DNA of 64,000 bases from contig JAQGEQ010000179.1 of NCBI GenBank assembly GCA_034620365.1, forward strand, positions 496,001 through 560,000. Direction: 5' to 3'. Under the pieces are notes generated by a model that worked only from the letters and a program-made list of their open reading frames with translations, searched no databases and was not told the DNA's origin. This document shows positions 26,432 through 39,000 of the stretch, piece after piece. Within the stretch, counting starts at the first letter, position 1. Every line of letters starts with the position of its first letter. This DNA comes from Pegea sp. RAD2-039 (lineage: Eukaryota > Chordata > Thaliacea > Salpida > Salpidae). Both the position numbers and the translations under genes were made by a program.

Positions 26432-29400
26432 TTACTACCAATTAAGTTTTACACAAATAATAAGACACTCTAATAAATTGGTAGTATTGTTATTTAAAGA
26501 AATTTTATATAATACAAATAAAGTTTTATTGCGTATATATTAAAATTAAAATAGTAAAACATACTATAGTGGTAATTTTGAAAAACAAACTTATTTTAGA
26601 TTTAATAAAAAAATATATATATATAACTATCATGATTAATAAATAGTTTATGATTGATGGAAAAAGTTGAAAACAGTTTTTTTAAATATTCAATAAAATA
26701 ATAAATAAATAAAATAGATAATAATCAAAATCAAATTAAAATACTTATTTTGGAGCTAAAAAATCAGCTAATAATATATAAAATAAATTTGAATTACTAG
26801 TAATGAATCTATAAATAGAATTATCTAATGTTTAAAGATAGCAGTTTTTAACAAAATTTAGTCAAAGTTAGCAATTCTGTAATTGAAGCTTTAAAAACTA
26901 TTACAAGTAATTTTTACAAACAATAGCGAATAAAGTTGTTAAAGTAAAAAATTATGATAAATTAATGTCTAATGGAATTTCAAACGAAAATGTAAACTAG
27001 CAAACGGGAAAAGACACATAAAACGTATTGTTTCTGTAAAACTGCAGCTAAAAAAATGTTGCACTAAAACAGCCAAGCAAGTATTTAAGCCCGGGAAATA
27101 AAATGGTTTAAAATGGACTTGATTTGTGTCAAAAATTTCTAATATTTTAAAATCGCTATACAATATAACAAGCACAAAAGTATAAGTATACATAAGTTAC
27201 ACAATCAAAAAATAGCTAACAAAAGAAATAAATTTAATGAAAACAAGAAAACCTTAATTTTAATCTACAAATCAAAAAATTTAGTTATTAGATCTATTGA
27301 GCGTTAATACTGATGACTGCTAAATGAGTACATCTTAGTCAGCAAATAAGACGCAAGTGCCATTATTTCAACCTGCAACTTCAATCAAACGTTTGGAAAA
27401 AAAGTTGCTGAGAAAAAGGGTTTTAATCGATTCCCTACAATCTGAAAGGCATTTAAGCATCAATTCAATTTTTAATCGAAACTTGAAGATTTGGACAATA
27501 ATATTGCTCGCTTGCTCTTGTGAAAAAGAGTTTTGGAATCTTCTACAAAAGTCTTTAGTTTATCTAAATAGAAAAAAGAGACTACCGAGACTTGAAGATA
27601 AAAAAAGAAGCGACTTATCCACCAAGAACTTTGTGCAATGCAGAATGTCTGGTGGAAAAAAGCTCGCTAAGAAAACTCAACTTTACTCAGATACGTGTTA
27701 CACCAAAACCTCTTCAGAAACCTTTAAGTGGAATATGTCCTATTGTTTAAGAGTAAGAGCACTTTGCGGAGTTTGATTGGTCTTATAGTGCTGAATGATA
27801 AAATTTCCATCTTATTAAGGTAGTTTGAAAATTTTCAGTCACTCGTCAGTGCTAACCATTCAGTCTGCGACTTTTCTCTTCTTTTTACAACAAAACAGCA
27901 GTTGATTTTGGGCTTTAATGAACATTCTTCAATTGAGGAGACTATTGAAATAAACTACCGGCTCAAATATGTTAAAACTGCTAATTTTAATGTAATAGCT
28001 CCAGAATTTTGGAAACATAGGGGTAAAAACTGCATAAGACCCTACATAAACTGCTGTTATTTTGCTGGGAAAGTGGAAAGTCGCCATGCAACGTTCGCGA
28101 TGCAGTGATCATCACCATTTACAAAAAAGTGAAACTGATATTTTCACCTTCTCGAACCATAGATGAATAACTTTTCTCTCAACCGTAGGCAAAATTCTTT
28201 CAAAAGTAAAACTAGTTTGTTAAATTTAGCATTTTAATCTGTAAAAAATTTCGACCAATATAGTTAGACCAAGAATATTTCTTAGATAAATAGTGGTGTT
28301 AGTGAACAACTGTTTAGAAGTCGCTCAACTGCGCACAGTAAAACATTTACACTGATTGCAGAGTATTTGTTATTAATATATGCTACCAAAAAAGCTTTGA
28401 ATTTGTGTTTATCAAAAATAAATGTGTTAAGATTACTGAAAGACGCTGTGCTTTCAGAAACGAAATTAATAAAAAAAGTAATTTATTTGTTACTGTATGA
28501 CACAAAGATTTTACTATTAAGATACCTTTAAATTTCTTATTCTAATCTTTTTTATTCTCAAGTTTGCACACTACTGAGCTGTGATAATTTCATTTTCTTA
28601 AGTGTTTTAATGGTTTTAAGCAAACATTCAAAGATAAAATAGTTCCAAAATAACAAATTAAAATTTGAAAGAAAAAAATTTGAAATTATTTTTATTATAC
28701 ACTGGGCTTAAAGTGTTAAAAAAATAGGTTTATAAAAAGCTGGGTTTTGTAAACTACTCACAAAGTTTTCAGCTTACAAATGTTTTATATTTCGATGTTT
28801 CAATTAAATTTCTGATGTTTTTAACTATTACCTAAAAATATGGTGAAAGCTTTTGCACTTGAAAAATTCGAACTTTTATATCGAACTAAAGTTTTCAATA
28901 ACAAATTTGATAGGCTGTCTGAAATGATCAAAACAACATTGAAACCACAATGTTTGTAATCTGAAGCAATTAATGAGCAAAATTTTGAAAAAATTCACGA
29001 GAAAAAAGCTCAAAAATTTATAAAAATATAAGTTGCAGTTTATTATTTTGCAAAATAACTTTCTTTTAAATTAATAATTCTGTAAAAAATGAACAATATT
29101 TAATATTAACAAATTTTAAATAAGATAGCAACTAGTTTATTTTAAATGATAAGTAAAATACGAATTAATTTTAAGATTCTAAATTTGTTCTTAATAAACT
29201 TTCTGGCATCAATTAAACTTTCTATACATTCATTTTAATAATTTGTACTAAACTTCAAATGAAGAAAATCTAACCAATAACACAACAGAACAAAACAAAA
29301 TGTCGCGCAGATGCAACAACCAAGTCAAACGAAGAGTTTACATCATACATAAGATTTGATAAACAGCTTTCATCAACAATTTCTTTTTGTAGTGATAAAG

Positions 29401-29876
29401 CAAAAGAGTTCTGAATCAAAATGTAACTGTGTAACTATTTGAATCAGCCGTTTAAAATTCCATTATAAAGAATTGGTGAAACTATAGAAACCAACAAATA
29501 AAAACAAATATAAGTTGAAAGCTCGAATATTTATCAATTAGCAAAATTTCATCAACACAACAATAAAAAATCGATTAAAATTGTAATTCTTTAAAGTAAC
29601 AAATATAAAATCCTCCATGTAAAATCAAGCAAGTAATCTAACTAACCCTTTCTTTCAATAAGTAGAAAACTCTTTTAGTGGTAAATTATAAAAACATCTT
29701 GAAACTAAATGTAAGTTGCTTGATGTTGAAAATTTAATCAAACATGATAAACATATTCAAGATGTAGTTACAAACATTTCTTATCAAAGTGAAATATACA
29801 GCTAAGTTATTTACTAAACCAACCAGATAACTTATTACAGAAGCAAAGTAGAAGTTAGTATCATGAAATTCTAATT
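26432..29876. other. Intergenic interval between GON4-like and RING1/RNF2 genes
   Basis: Mostly AT-rich with an (AT)n tract near 26610. A plus-strand open frame at 27357-27776 (about 139 codons, entered without an ATG) and another at 27902-28108 are unusually long for this composition but have no motif I recognise. The promoter of the GON4-like gene should lie just above 26431. Confidence 0.45.
27357..27776 (+). other. Unexplained open frame, unknown origin
   Basis: About 139 codons without a stop in DNA where a stop is expected roughly every 12 codons. The frame opens at GTG, not ATG; the first in-frame ATG is far inside. If real it is an internal exon or a decayed mobile-element fragment. 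The translation is Lys/Leu/Ser-rich, with a CRMSGGKKLAKK stretch and several Cys, and matches no family I know. A second open frame, 27902-28108, follows in the same direction. No splice-linked gene could be built. Confidence 0.2.
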
Positions 29877-32240
29877 TCAATTTGAATCCTTTTTTAAATA
29901 ATACATTTGCATTCGTTGTTCATTCTTCCATCTTCCTTCTTTTAAGGATTGAAGAGTTTCAGTGTAACCCAGCTCCTTAAAAGAAATTCATCTTTGTGAT
30001 GAACTCCTGCTTAGATCAAGATACTTACCTCAAACGAGTCATCAGCTTGGTTTTTGATGAACAAAGAGAATTGGGGATTAGGATCAACATGATTTATAGT
30101 TGAGGGTGTTTGCCCGTAAGCTGCTTCACTAGGTTTTTCCATAGAAATACGGATAGAAAGATATTGAGAGACATGGTGCATAGTAGCATGTGATGCAGTG
30201 TTGATTTTTCTGTCATCAATATATTGATTTGAAGAAATTGTCAACTTGTATCTGAGTATACCTGATCAGTTGCTCGCTTTTTGCACCTAGTTGACCAGGA
30301 TGAGGGCGTAATTCAATATCAACGCTTTGTTCCTGGTGACTGTCGTTTTCTGAATATAAAAGGTTTGATGAGTTTAAGTGCAATTAGCTAGATTCTTCAT
30401 CCTGATACCAACGAAGATCACATGATCTATACTAAAAGTATTATCAAAGAAAAGGCAGAGAATTAACAAGTTATTTCTAAAAACAAAAGATTTATAAAAA
30501 ATCCCGAAGATATTTTGCATTGAAGCCTTTGGAACGTCTAGCAAAATCATCTGAACTTTTAAAGTGAATGAAACCGTGAAAAATGAAGTTACCAGAACAA
30601 CGGGTTTCCTTAGTGGATGATTCAGCAGAATCAGCAGCAGGAGCTGGTCGTTTCCGATTGATATTGTTAGAACTTCCATTAACAAGTGTTGGTGGTGCTG
30701 CTGCTGTATTCAAAAACAAATATTTCAAAATGTCAAACTATTCAGAGAAGTTCTTTCATACAACCTTTCATATAGAAGCATTAGTCGATTTTGAATAAAT
30801 CAATAAAAATATAAAATCGATGAGGAGTATTCCGATAAAAATATTAGATAAAGAAGTTTTAATGGATAAAATCTTTGTTTATTGCGTCAAATAAAATTAA
30901 AATTTCCCAAAACGATTTTTATCTACTGATAAATATCTTAACTAAACGAAAAGACCTATCGATTTAGCAATGATTGTTAAATCTCAGGCAACCAATCTTT
31001 CGACTGTTTTTCAATATCTTAATGAAAATTTAATAACTTCTGCAAAAACCGAAGATGCATTGAGCTGAAAGTTGAGCTTTTATTGGACTTTTACCAGGCA
31101 TTAATTATTTAAATTGGCAAAAATGCTCACTCAAATAATGAGATGATAAATTGCTTAGCAAATAAGAGCTGATGTAATCACCTTCATCCTCTTTCGCTTC
31201 GGTAGCAACTTTAGAAGATCCATTACCAACTACTCCATTTTCTTCTTTGGAATTTCTAGGTGCTTGATTAGAAGCTCCTTCAGATGTTGCTTTACTTCCT
31301 CTACTTTCTGATTTTTTTGTTTTTTGATTTCTTTAAAAAACAATAACAAGTAACTAAATGAAGTAGGCGTGTGGTTACAGGTTATGGCAGATGAAATAGA
31401 CCTGCTAAGAGCTTGTGAGCGTAAACCTTCTTCAATACTTGCACTTAATGCAGCAGGATTATGATGTTTGGTAATTTTCTTCATCACTATCTCTTGAAAT
31501 GCATCATACTCATTTCTATCAGGGTAGATCTTACCAATTAAAGCATCAAAATTAGGATCATGGCGCAAGGATCTTCTTGAAACCAGTTTTTTACGGCATG
31601 TGGGACATTCTTTATTTCTTCATAAAAATTATAACTGGAATTATTTGATGCACATATTAAAGTAGCATTTTAAGTAGTTTTCGTTTCATTAGAAGTTTCA
31701 AATCATACCCGCTTCTTAGAGCTGTGGTGATACAATCATTACAAAATCGATGCAAACATTCTTTAGTAGTCATCGTGTTTCGGAGCATATCCAAACAAAT
31801 GGGACACATCAGTTCATTATGAAGACTTCGAGGTGATATCGCAATCTCAGTTTTATCTGTTATAACTTCCTAACAGATTAAAATAAATTAATGAAATATA
31901 ATAATAACAAATTAACAAAAATGTAACCATTTTTAAAAACTCAAAGAATAAAAATAAATGTTGTATTTAGTAGATAAAGTTTACAAGCTATAACTAAAGT
32001 AGATTTTAAAACTTATTAAAGATTAAAAACAATCAATTTTCAAATAGAACAATAATAAGAATAAAATCAAATTACACTTTTCTTAAAATATATTTTTATT
32101 TCCAGTTGACTATACCAATTATTTACTTAATTCTGTTAGTAGTATAAAATATCTTTTCAAATTACTTGTGGACTTCTTTGTATTTCATATGGCGTCAAAT
32201 CCCAAGATTTACAAGTAGTATTTGTAGCTTGTTGTGTCAT
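29877..32240 (-). CDS. RNF2: Polycomb E3 ligase RING1/RNF2, 8 exons
   Basis: Catalytic RING subunit of Polycomb repressive complex 1, which mono-ubiquitinates histone H2A in the nucleus. The model has 359 residues from exons 32166-32240, 31709-31869, 31402-31617, 31182-31330, 30593-30703, 30262-30349, 30029-30209 and 29877-29975. The N-terminus carries the family sequence [14 protein letters not shown]. The RING finger follows (MCPIC...CLHRFCNDC...CPTC, about residues 46-85, C3HC4 ligands complete), then [19 protein letters not shown] and [14 protein letters not shown] Ser/Lys/Gly-rich linker leads to the C-terminal RAWUL ubiquitin-like domain ([22 protein letters not shown], final [14 protein letters not shown]), which binds CBX or RYBP partners. 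One intron, 30210-30261, is only 52 bases. RING1 and RNF2 are vertebrate paralogues; an invertebrate usually has one gene, so the symbol means the co-orthologue. Confidence 0.97.
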
Positions 32241-35200
32241 CGCTATATACTTAAAGTATCATTGGCTGCAAAAGAAAATGATTATTATATAACAGCTGAC
32301 TAGCTTATCATTATAATTTATTCAATCTAAAATTTATATTAAACAGATTTTGGCATATAAAAAAAGCATATTTTTGAAATCATTAAAAAATAGTAGAAAA
32401 AGTTATGCTGGAATTTCTACTAAAATCACCAGATTTTTACAATAAAAGTTAATTAATAAGATATAAGTAATATAAGAAAAGTTAAAAAGAAAGAGTAAAA
32501 AAACAAGTTAGGTAGATTAAAATTGTGGAGTAACAAAATTGAAAGCTAAAAAATAATGTTGACAACATACAACTAAAAGATGAAACAGGGAAATATTAAA
32601 CAATATAGTATTTAAGTTTTAATATATATCAAAAAATTAATTCAAAATTTTCTACTTGTTTATACAATTGAAATTCATATTTCTAGTGTCTAAAAGTCAT
32701 TAGAATAGATTGATATTTTAGAACTAAAGATTAGTTCATAAATCAATTCCTTTTTATTAGTTTAAATAAGTTTGAGGTTTGTTAAATATATGAAATATTA
32801 TAAATAATAAAAAATTAAAGTACACGAATACAATTATATATAATTCAAATAATGTTTAAGCCAGTTGAAAAATTCATACAAAATCATTCTTTAGTAGAAA
32901 TATCATATTATTAAAACATATATTTAAACAAATGTAACAAAATATTATTTTGAGCAAAAACATGTTAATTCAGAAACTGTTGTTTCATTCTTAAAGTTCA
33001 AAAATGTATTCTTGTACCTTAGAAGATAACTTGTCATTAAAAAAGCTTTAAGATGAACACAAATTTGCATATAGTAAAAAAGTACCATGGAATGCTAATT
33101 GTTTAAAATGGTTAATTAAGTAAAATTAAATTAGTAAAATACAAACAAACAAATTTGTAAAAAAAAGTAGTTTGAATAAATTTAGTTTAAAAATATTAAT
33201 TTTAAAAAAATGTTAAAACCATTCATTCACTTATAAAATTACGATTATAAATACTTCTTAATAATTCTTAATATACTATTTTAAAACCAGCATTACTAAT
33301 ATTATAGGGAGTGAAGGATAAATTTCCGAAAAAAATTTTATTCATTATTCAGCATTAATAAAAGCGTTACACAAATTTATAAGCAAGTTTTATATAGTTT
33401 TTAGAAAATTGAACAAAACTGGAAAAAAAATCATGAAAAATACAATTCATACATGTGGATATGTCCTTATAACTACAAAAAATAAAAAGATAAAAATGAT
33501 AGTAGTCGTATAGCTTTAAGATACTTGATGTCTTTTCTTGCCTAAAAACAGATAAATTTCTATAATTAGATTTTGTATTTTTAAAGGTTCTAATGAAAAT
33601 AGTTTCTTTAAGTGAACAAAATTTATCATTTATCAGCATATACATTTCTTAGTAATTTTTTCATGTAAATCTTCTTTGCTTGTTTATTTTTCAAAACTTT
33701 CTGTTTACCAAATAGTGCATTTTTAATGCAGATTGATACCGAATGCTCAAACTAAAAAAAGGGGAGCCTTGTTTATGTGATAATATCAGATTATAATATA
33801 AAAAAGCAAAATATTATTTAAACTAAGAAAATAATACTGTCAGAACATCTAAACAATATAAATAATTAAGTTAGTCAAAGATATCTCACAACTTGTAATT
33901 TTTAATCTTTTTTAAAAAACTACCACAACTTATTACGTCTTGATAATGAAAATATTTACACCTTCATAACTTATTTATTTTTATTTATTACAATAAATGC
34001 GAAGGAGGGTGTCTGAAGAGAACACCTCTCGCTAACACACATTTTCACAAATAACATCTATTTAGTTAGAAATATAGAAAGAAAAGATGTAACACATGGC
34101 ATTTCGGTAGTCCTCAAAGCATATAACAGTGAAAATTACATAGAATTATAGTAATATTTAAAAAAAGGAAAAATTCACAGCTTAGAAATGACAATGTTGG
34201 CAATATTATAACGGTTCAACTTTTGCTTGAACAACGCGAGTGATTCTGGTATAACAATGTCTGATAGCAGTTGGTTCCATGTACTAATTGTACAGTATGA
34301 GAAACAATTTGCTCTGATTAATGTACCAGGTGATATGGGCTCAATATGATGTAATGTATGTCGTCTGAGTTGGTATAATTTGAGGGAAGGACTAATGGAA
34401 AAGAAATCATCAAACTAAATTAAATCGTGAATAATCTTAAAAATAAGAATTAAGTCGTATTTAATTCGTCGAATTTCCAAAGTATCTAAATTGAAGAATC
34501 TTAGACGATGTTTATAACTATCGTATGTAATTTAAGTTTCCTGCATACAAATCTTGTAGACGTCACCTGAACAGACTCAATTTTTTTGATATCACTAACT
34601 TGATATGGCATCTATGCACTAACATTGTATTCAACAATTGGATACTATATATTATTAATAATATATTGGAATAATATGTTTGGTAATAAATGTAAAGCCT
34701 TTATGTGAAGATTATTTTATATTTCTAAAGCAAATTGTTAATAAAACGTTAGATACTTTTTTGTAGGTAATCAAAAAACATTAATGTTACCTACATTATA
34801 GATATTTTATTTACCAGCTGCATAACGGTTTAGTTAAAACAAGCTTATAAATACTAATTCTGCTAAGTATAATTTAATCATTAGGATTAATTACCATAAC
34901 TAATTAAAAGATTCGGGTTCTCAGCTTTTAAAGTACCTATTAGTTTCCAAATTAAACGATTTAACACCTCGTGTTATGAACTTGTGGATATCTAGTTATT
35001 GTCAGCAATTGTATGCTACTAGTTACCTACCCCCATCATAATTCTTTTAATCAATTGGTTTACCATTTCGTATTCATATAAGCATACGAAAAAACGATGT
35101 AGAAGCTGCTATATCATCAAAAAAATGTCCAATGAATACTTATCAAAAATTTACTAGGATAAAAGTATTTTTTCCAATTTTTGAAATACTTGACCAGGTC

Positions 35201-36059
35201 TGTGTCTCAAAATACCTAGATTAAATTATGCAGTTGTTGATAAAGTAATTTATAAGCTAGCAGAAACAAAGTTACAACTTCTCATGTAGTAACATCTATT
35301 CATTTTTTTGAAATATATTTAAGATACTAAAGTGAATAACTTTATGTATTTATTTGAAAATGGTTCATATTAAGGAAGCATAGAAAAAGTTCCTTTTTGA
35401 ATCTGAAATGTTTATCAATTAGATCAAATGCAGTTTGAAATTTGTTTGTAGCAAAGTTTATGGAAATGTTTTAAATGTTGACTCATGGAAAAATCAATCT
35501 GATAGAACATATAAGAAATCACATTATTTTTCACTTCTTACCCGTTTTGCCTAACAAGTGTTTAGCTAAATAGAAGCAAGTAAATATAAAAAGACACAAA
35601 TATTTGTAACATAACATCTTAAAAACACATTTACTGATCTAAGAGCATCATTAAATAGTAAAATGACCGGTTAAATATTGACACATTACTATTTTATTAG
35701 GTGAGTGCTGAAGTTTTTCATTATTTGAAGAATTCTTTAGCACTTTAAATAGTTTTGTAGTAAAACAAAGGGTAAAGCACATTTGTTAAGTGGCCACTTA
35801 TAGAATTAATTTGAATTCTATTAAAAACAACATAATTTTAAATAGTTGAAGCAAAAAAGTTTTGCCGAATTATTATAACCAAAAATAAAAACCGATTTTA
35901 ACGCAATATTTCATGTTTTTAAATTTATTACACACTAAGCAGCAACTTTTCTTATCAGAAATGTCTTCTGAGCTAGTTAGAAGTAAATTAGAAATTTTAA
36001 AATTATTTCATAATATTTAAACATAAGAACATTAATAGCATTTTCACTTTTAAATTCTG
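32241..36059. other. Intergenic interval with a LINE relic
   Basis: Very AT-rich. Apart from the LINE 3' end at about 33969-34665 I see no gene. The minus-strand frame at 33367-33645 is Phe/Tyr/Lys-rich without motifs and is judged noncoding. It should contain the RING1/RNF2 promoter, just above 32240. Confidence 0.5.
33969..34665 (-). mobile_element. Decayed LINE retrotransposon, 3' end of reverse-transcriptase ORF plus tail
   Basis: Read on the minus strand, 34175-34499 gives a nearly intact C-terminal segment of a non-LTR reverse-transcriptase protein: LEIRRIKYDLILIFKII, then a TAG stop, FSISPSLKLYQLRRHTL, ANCFSYCTISTWNQLLSD and SLALFKQKLNRYNI before a TGA. Just upstream, in another frame and with further stops, come VEYN and VSDIKKIESVQ, the block that precedes it in CR1/Jockey/L2-type elements. 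The 3' end carries TTATTGTAATAAATAAA and A-rich repeats (about 33969-34000), a typical tail. Stops and a frame change show it is inactive and 5'-truncated. The exact clade cannot be set from this piece. Confidence 0.85.
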
Positions 36060-39000
36060 TTAAACCTTTTTATCTGTTTTTCTAAGACTTCTTTTCCTTG
36101 TAAGCTTGATTTCATTTTCAACCTGTGGAGGATTTCTTAAGGGAGGTAAACTACGAGGTAGGCGATGGGCCACTTTGAAGCTTGTACTTAAAGCTGTCCC
36201 GTGGTCAAGAGTACTTCCAGTTTCAATTTCATAATTACTTTTACTTAATTGATCTTTAAGATCGTCATTTGAATGTTGTTGCATTGATGTTGTGAGAACT
36301 TGATTGTTTTTTTTATTTTCATCTCTTTTCAAGGTATCAGTATAGATATAAAAGTCGGAATCATAAAGATTTTCATCAGAACATCCTAACACTTGAATAG
36401 TTTTTTTCACATCTTCATTGATTGTAGCTTTACTTTGTTGGCTTTCTTTTCTTGCATAAATAATAGTTTCATCTTCATCATTTTCCATATCGCTCGGTTT
36501 TTCAGGTGATATAGAATATGGAGATGAAATTTCTGTTTCTTGAATTTCCCCGGTACAAGATAATTGTTTATTTTCTTTCTTGTAATTTTCTGTCTTAGAT
36601 GTTGGTTGGTTCACGATAGATGTCATAGTGAACAGTTGTTCTACATTTGGCGAAGCTTCAACGTCACTTGAATCTTTGATATTTGGATTAGACTCTCCGA
36701 TAGGTGATCTTCGGCCTTCCATTGACTCCACTCCTGTAAAGTTTGATAAAACTTTAACATTTCACCATACAGTTCTATATTAGTTTCAAATAAACGTTTA
36801 CAAAACTAAATGAGTGAGATAAACAAACTAGTTCATTTACCTGTTTATCCTCGTCATCTTAGTGATCTATTGAGTCTGTACTTTGTTATGAATCAAATTC
36901 TTAATTAATGATGAAGATGTTGACAGAAGCAATGAAAATTGATCAATTTTGACACACAAATAAAAATGACCGATAAAAGTATGTAAAACTTACTAACATT
37001 TCTACTTGGTGTAAAATACAATGAAAACAAGGCAATATTGAAATAAGTTCCTTTCTACAACTTTGAGAAATTTTTCATTGTTAGTAAAATAAATTGATGA
37101 TGATAAAATAAGCTCTAAATCTTGTAAGATTGTAAGAACAATAATACCCTATTTTTATATAGAAATGATGTATTTTTTATAATAATTTAAAAGCTAAAAT
37201 TCAACCTTTTAAAAAAGTTTTATCATAGCTTATATTGTTCACAGGAAGGATTTATTATTATAGAAAAAAGCTTTTTACTTTATACAAAAATACGTATGAA
37301 ATAATGTGAAAATAAAGCAATAAAAATAAGCGTAAAAAATATAAATTCATTAAAAAATACTGTATATAAGATATTACCAACAAAGGTAGAAGATGAACTA
37401 ATGATGATGTTTAAAAATGATTTGAAATCATTTTTTCAATCTAATTTCAATGAAGATGATGAGTCAGTTTGATCTTGTTCGAACGCAGCATTTTGCAGAG
37501 TGTCAAGCGTAGGAGTAACTTTACCTTTATCACCGCTTAAATATCCTTTCTTTTTAAGCCATACCAACAAGAGAGAAAAGACAGCTCCTAATAGCGCTAG
37601 AAGTGAGGCAATTACAGAAGTGAGATCCATTTTTTCACTTTCATCACTGTCTATAGTAAATTGTTTTTAAATAAATAAAGAAACAAATGAATTAAGTTAT
37701 ATCTTTAGAGTAACATAAAATCTAAATTGCTTGATTTACAGTAATCATGAGAAAGAATTTAAAAAGAAAAAATATGGTATACAATTTTGAGATAACTTAC
37801 CTTCAATGTTTGTGAAAACATTTGATGCATTGAAAACTTCTGATGTATTTGTAACTGACATGTTTTTAGTATCATCACTAATTGGTGACTGTGTAGAGTT
37901 TAATGTTCGAGAAATAGTAAGCTCCGTGGTGCTTTTTGATTTTAGTAAAACATCGAAATCTGTTGAATGCGTTGACCCCAATGTATTTGTTATTTCTGAT
38001 GTATTTGGTTCTTGTGTTGTTGTTTCTGATGTATTTGGTTCTTGTGTTGTTGTTTCTGATGTATTTGGTTTTTGTGTTGTTGTTTCTGATGTATTTGGTT
38101 CTTGTGTTGTTGTTTCTGATGTATTTGGTTCTTGTGTTGTTGTTTCTGATGTATTTGGTTTTTGTGTTGTTGTTTCTGGTGCAACAGGTGAAACGATTGT
38201 AGTTTCTGGAGTATTTGTACTGTTTGTTGTTGCTACTGGTGTTTTTGTTGGTGTAATTGGTTCTTCTGTTATTGTTGATTCTTGTGTTGTTGTAGTTTGT
38301 ATTTCTGTTTGTGCTTGTGTTGTTGCTATTATTGGTGTTTGTGTTGTTGCTTCTATGATAGTTGTGTCTTCCTTTGCAGTTGTAGCCAATGCAGTTGTTG
38401 TTGTTGGTTCCAAAGCTGAAAGTAAATTTTGTAAGATATGAATTGACTGCTCTTTAAATTTAGTTTTTACATATTTCACAAGTAGGCCCGGTGTACTTGG
38501 GATGACAGACACAAGTAAAATGTCCCAGATGATCCTCACAAACTCCATAGTTTTTACAAGGACTCGATTCACACTCATCAATTTCTGATTTTAAAACACG
38601 ACAAAATAGCAAGTAGAAATTAAATTGATTGAATCATCAAATTAACAAATTTTAATTAGGGTTATTAAATTATTTTCATCAAATCATGATTATGTTTTGA
38701 GAAAAAAGACAATTTTTAATTTTTCTTTGTTTTAATGATGATAATCTACTCGATCATATTTAAAGAACAAAATTTACTAACAATATACCGGATGGTGAGT
38801 TTGAGTTAAAAATTAGAATAAAAAACTAACCAATACTACAATCCCAACCAGTATAACCATCTGGACAGATACATTCAAATGAATTTATTCGATCGATGCA
38901 AACAGCATCATTTTTACAAGGTTCCACTTTGCATTCATCAATATCTATTCAAAAGAGAAATAAGAAACTGTTTTATGTGAATGAACTCTTCAAGGTAGAG

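Noticed and set aside
26605-26630. (AT)n microsatellite as a feature of interest
   Set aside because: Short simple repeat, expected in DNA of this composition.
30250-30262. Possible 10-base micro-intron GTATACTCAG in RING1/RNF2
   Set aside because: The same donor with an acceptor at 30210 gives a normal 52-base intron and better continuity with the RAWUL domain ([16 protein letters not shown]).
37806-38441. 211-codon plus-strand open frame (Val/Ser/Phe-rich) and an 88-codon Leu-rich frame
   Set aside because: Antisense shadows of the Thr-rich mucin exon; periodicity comes from the tandem repeat.
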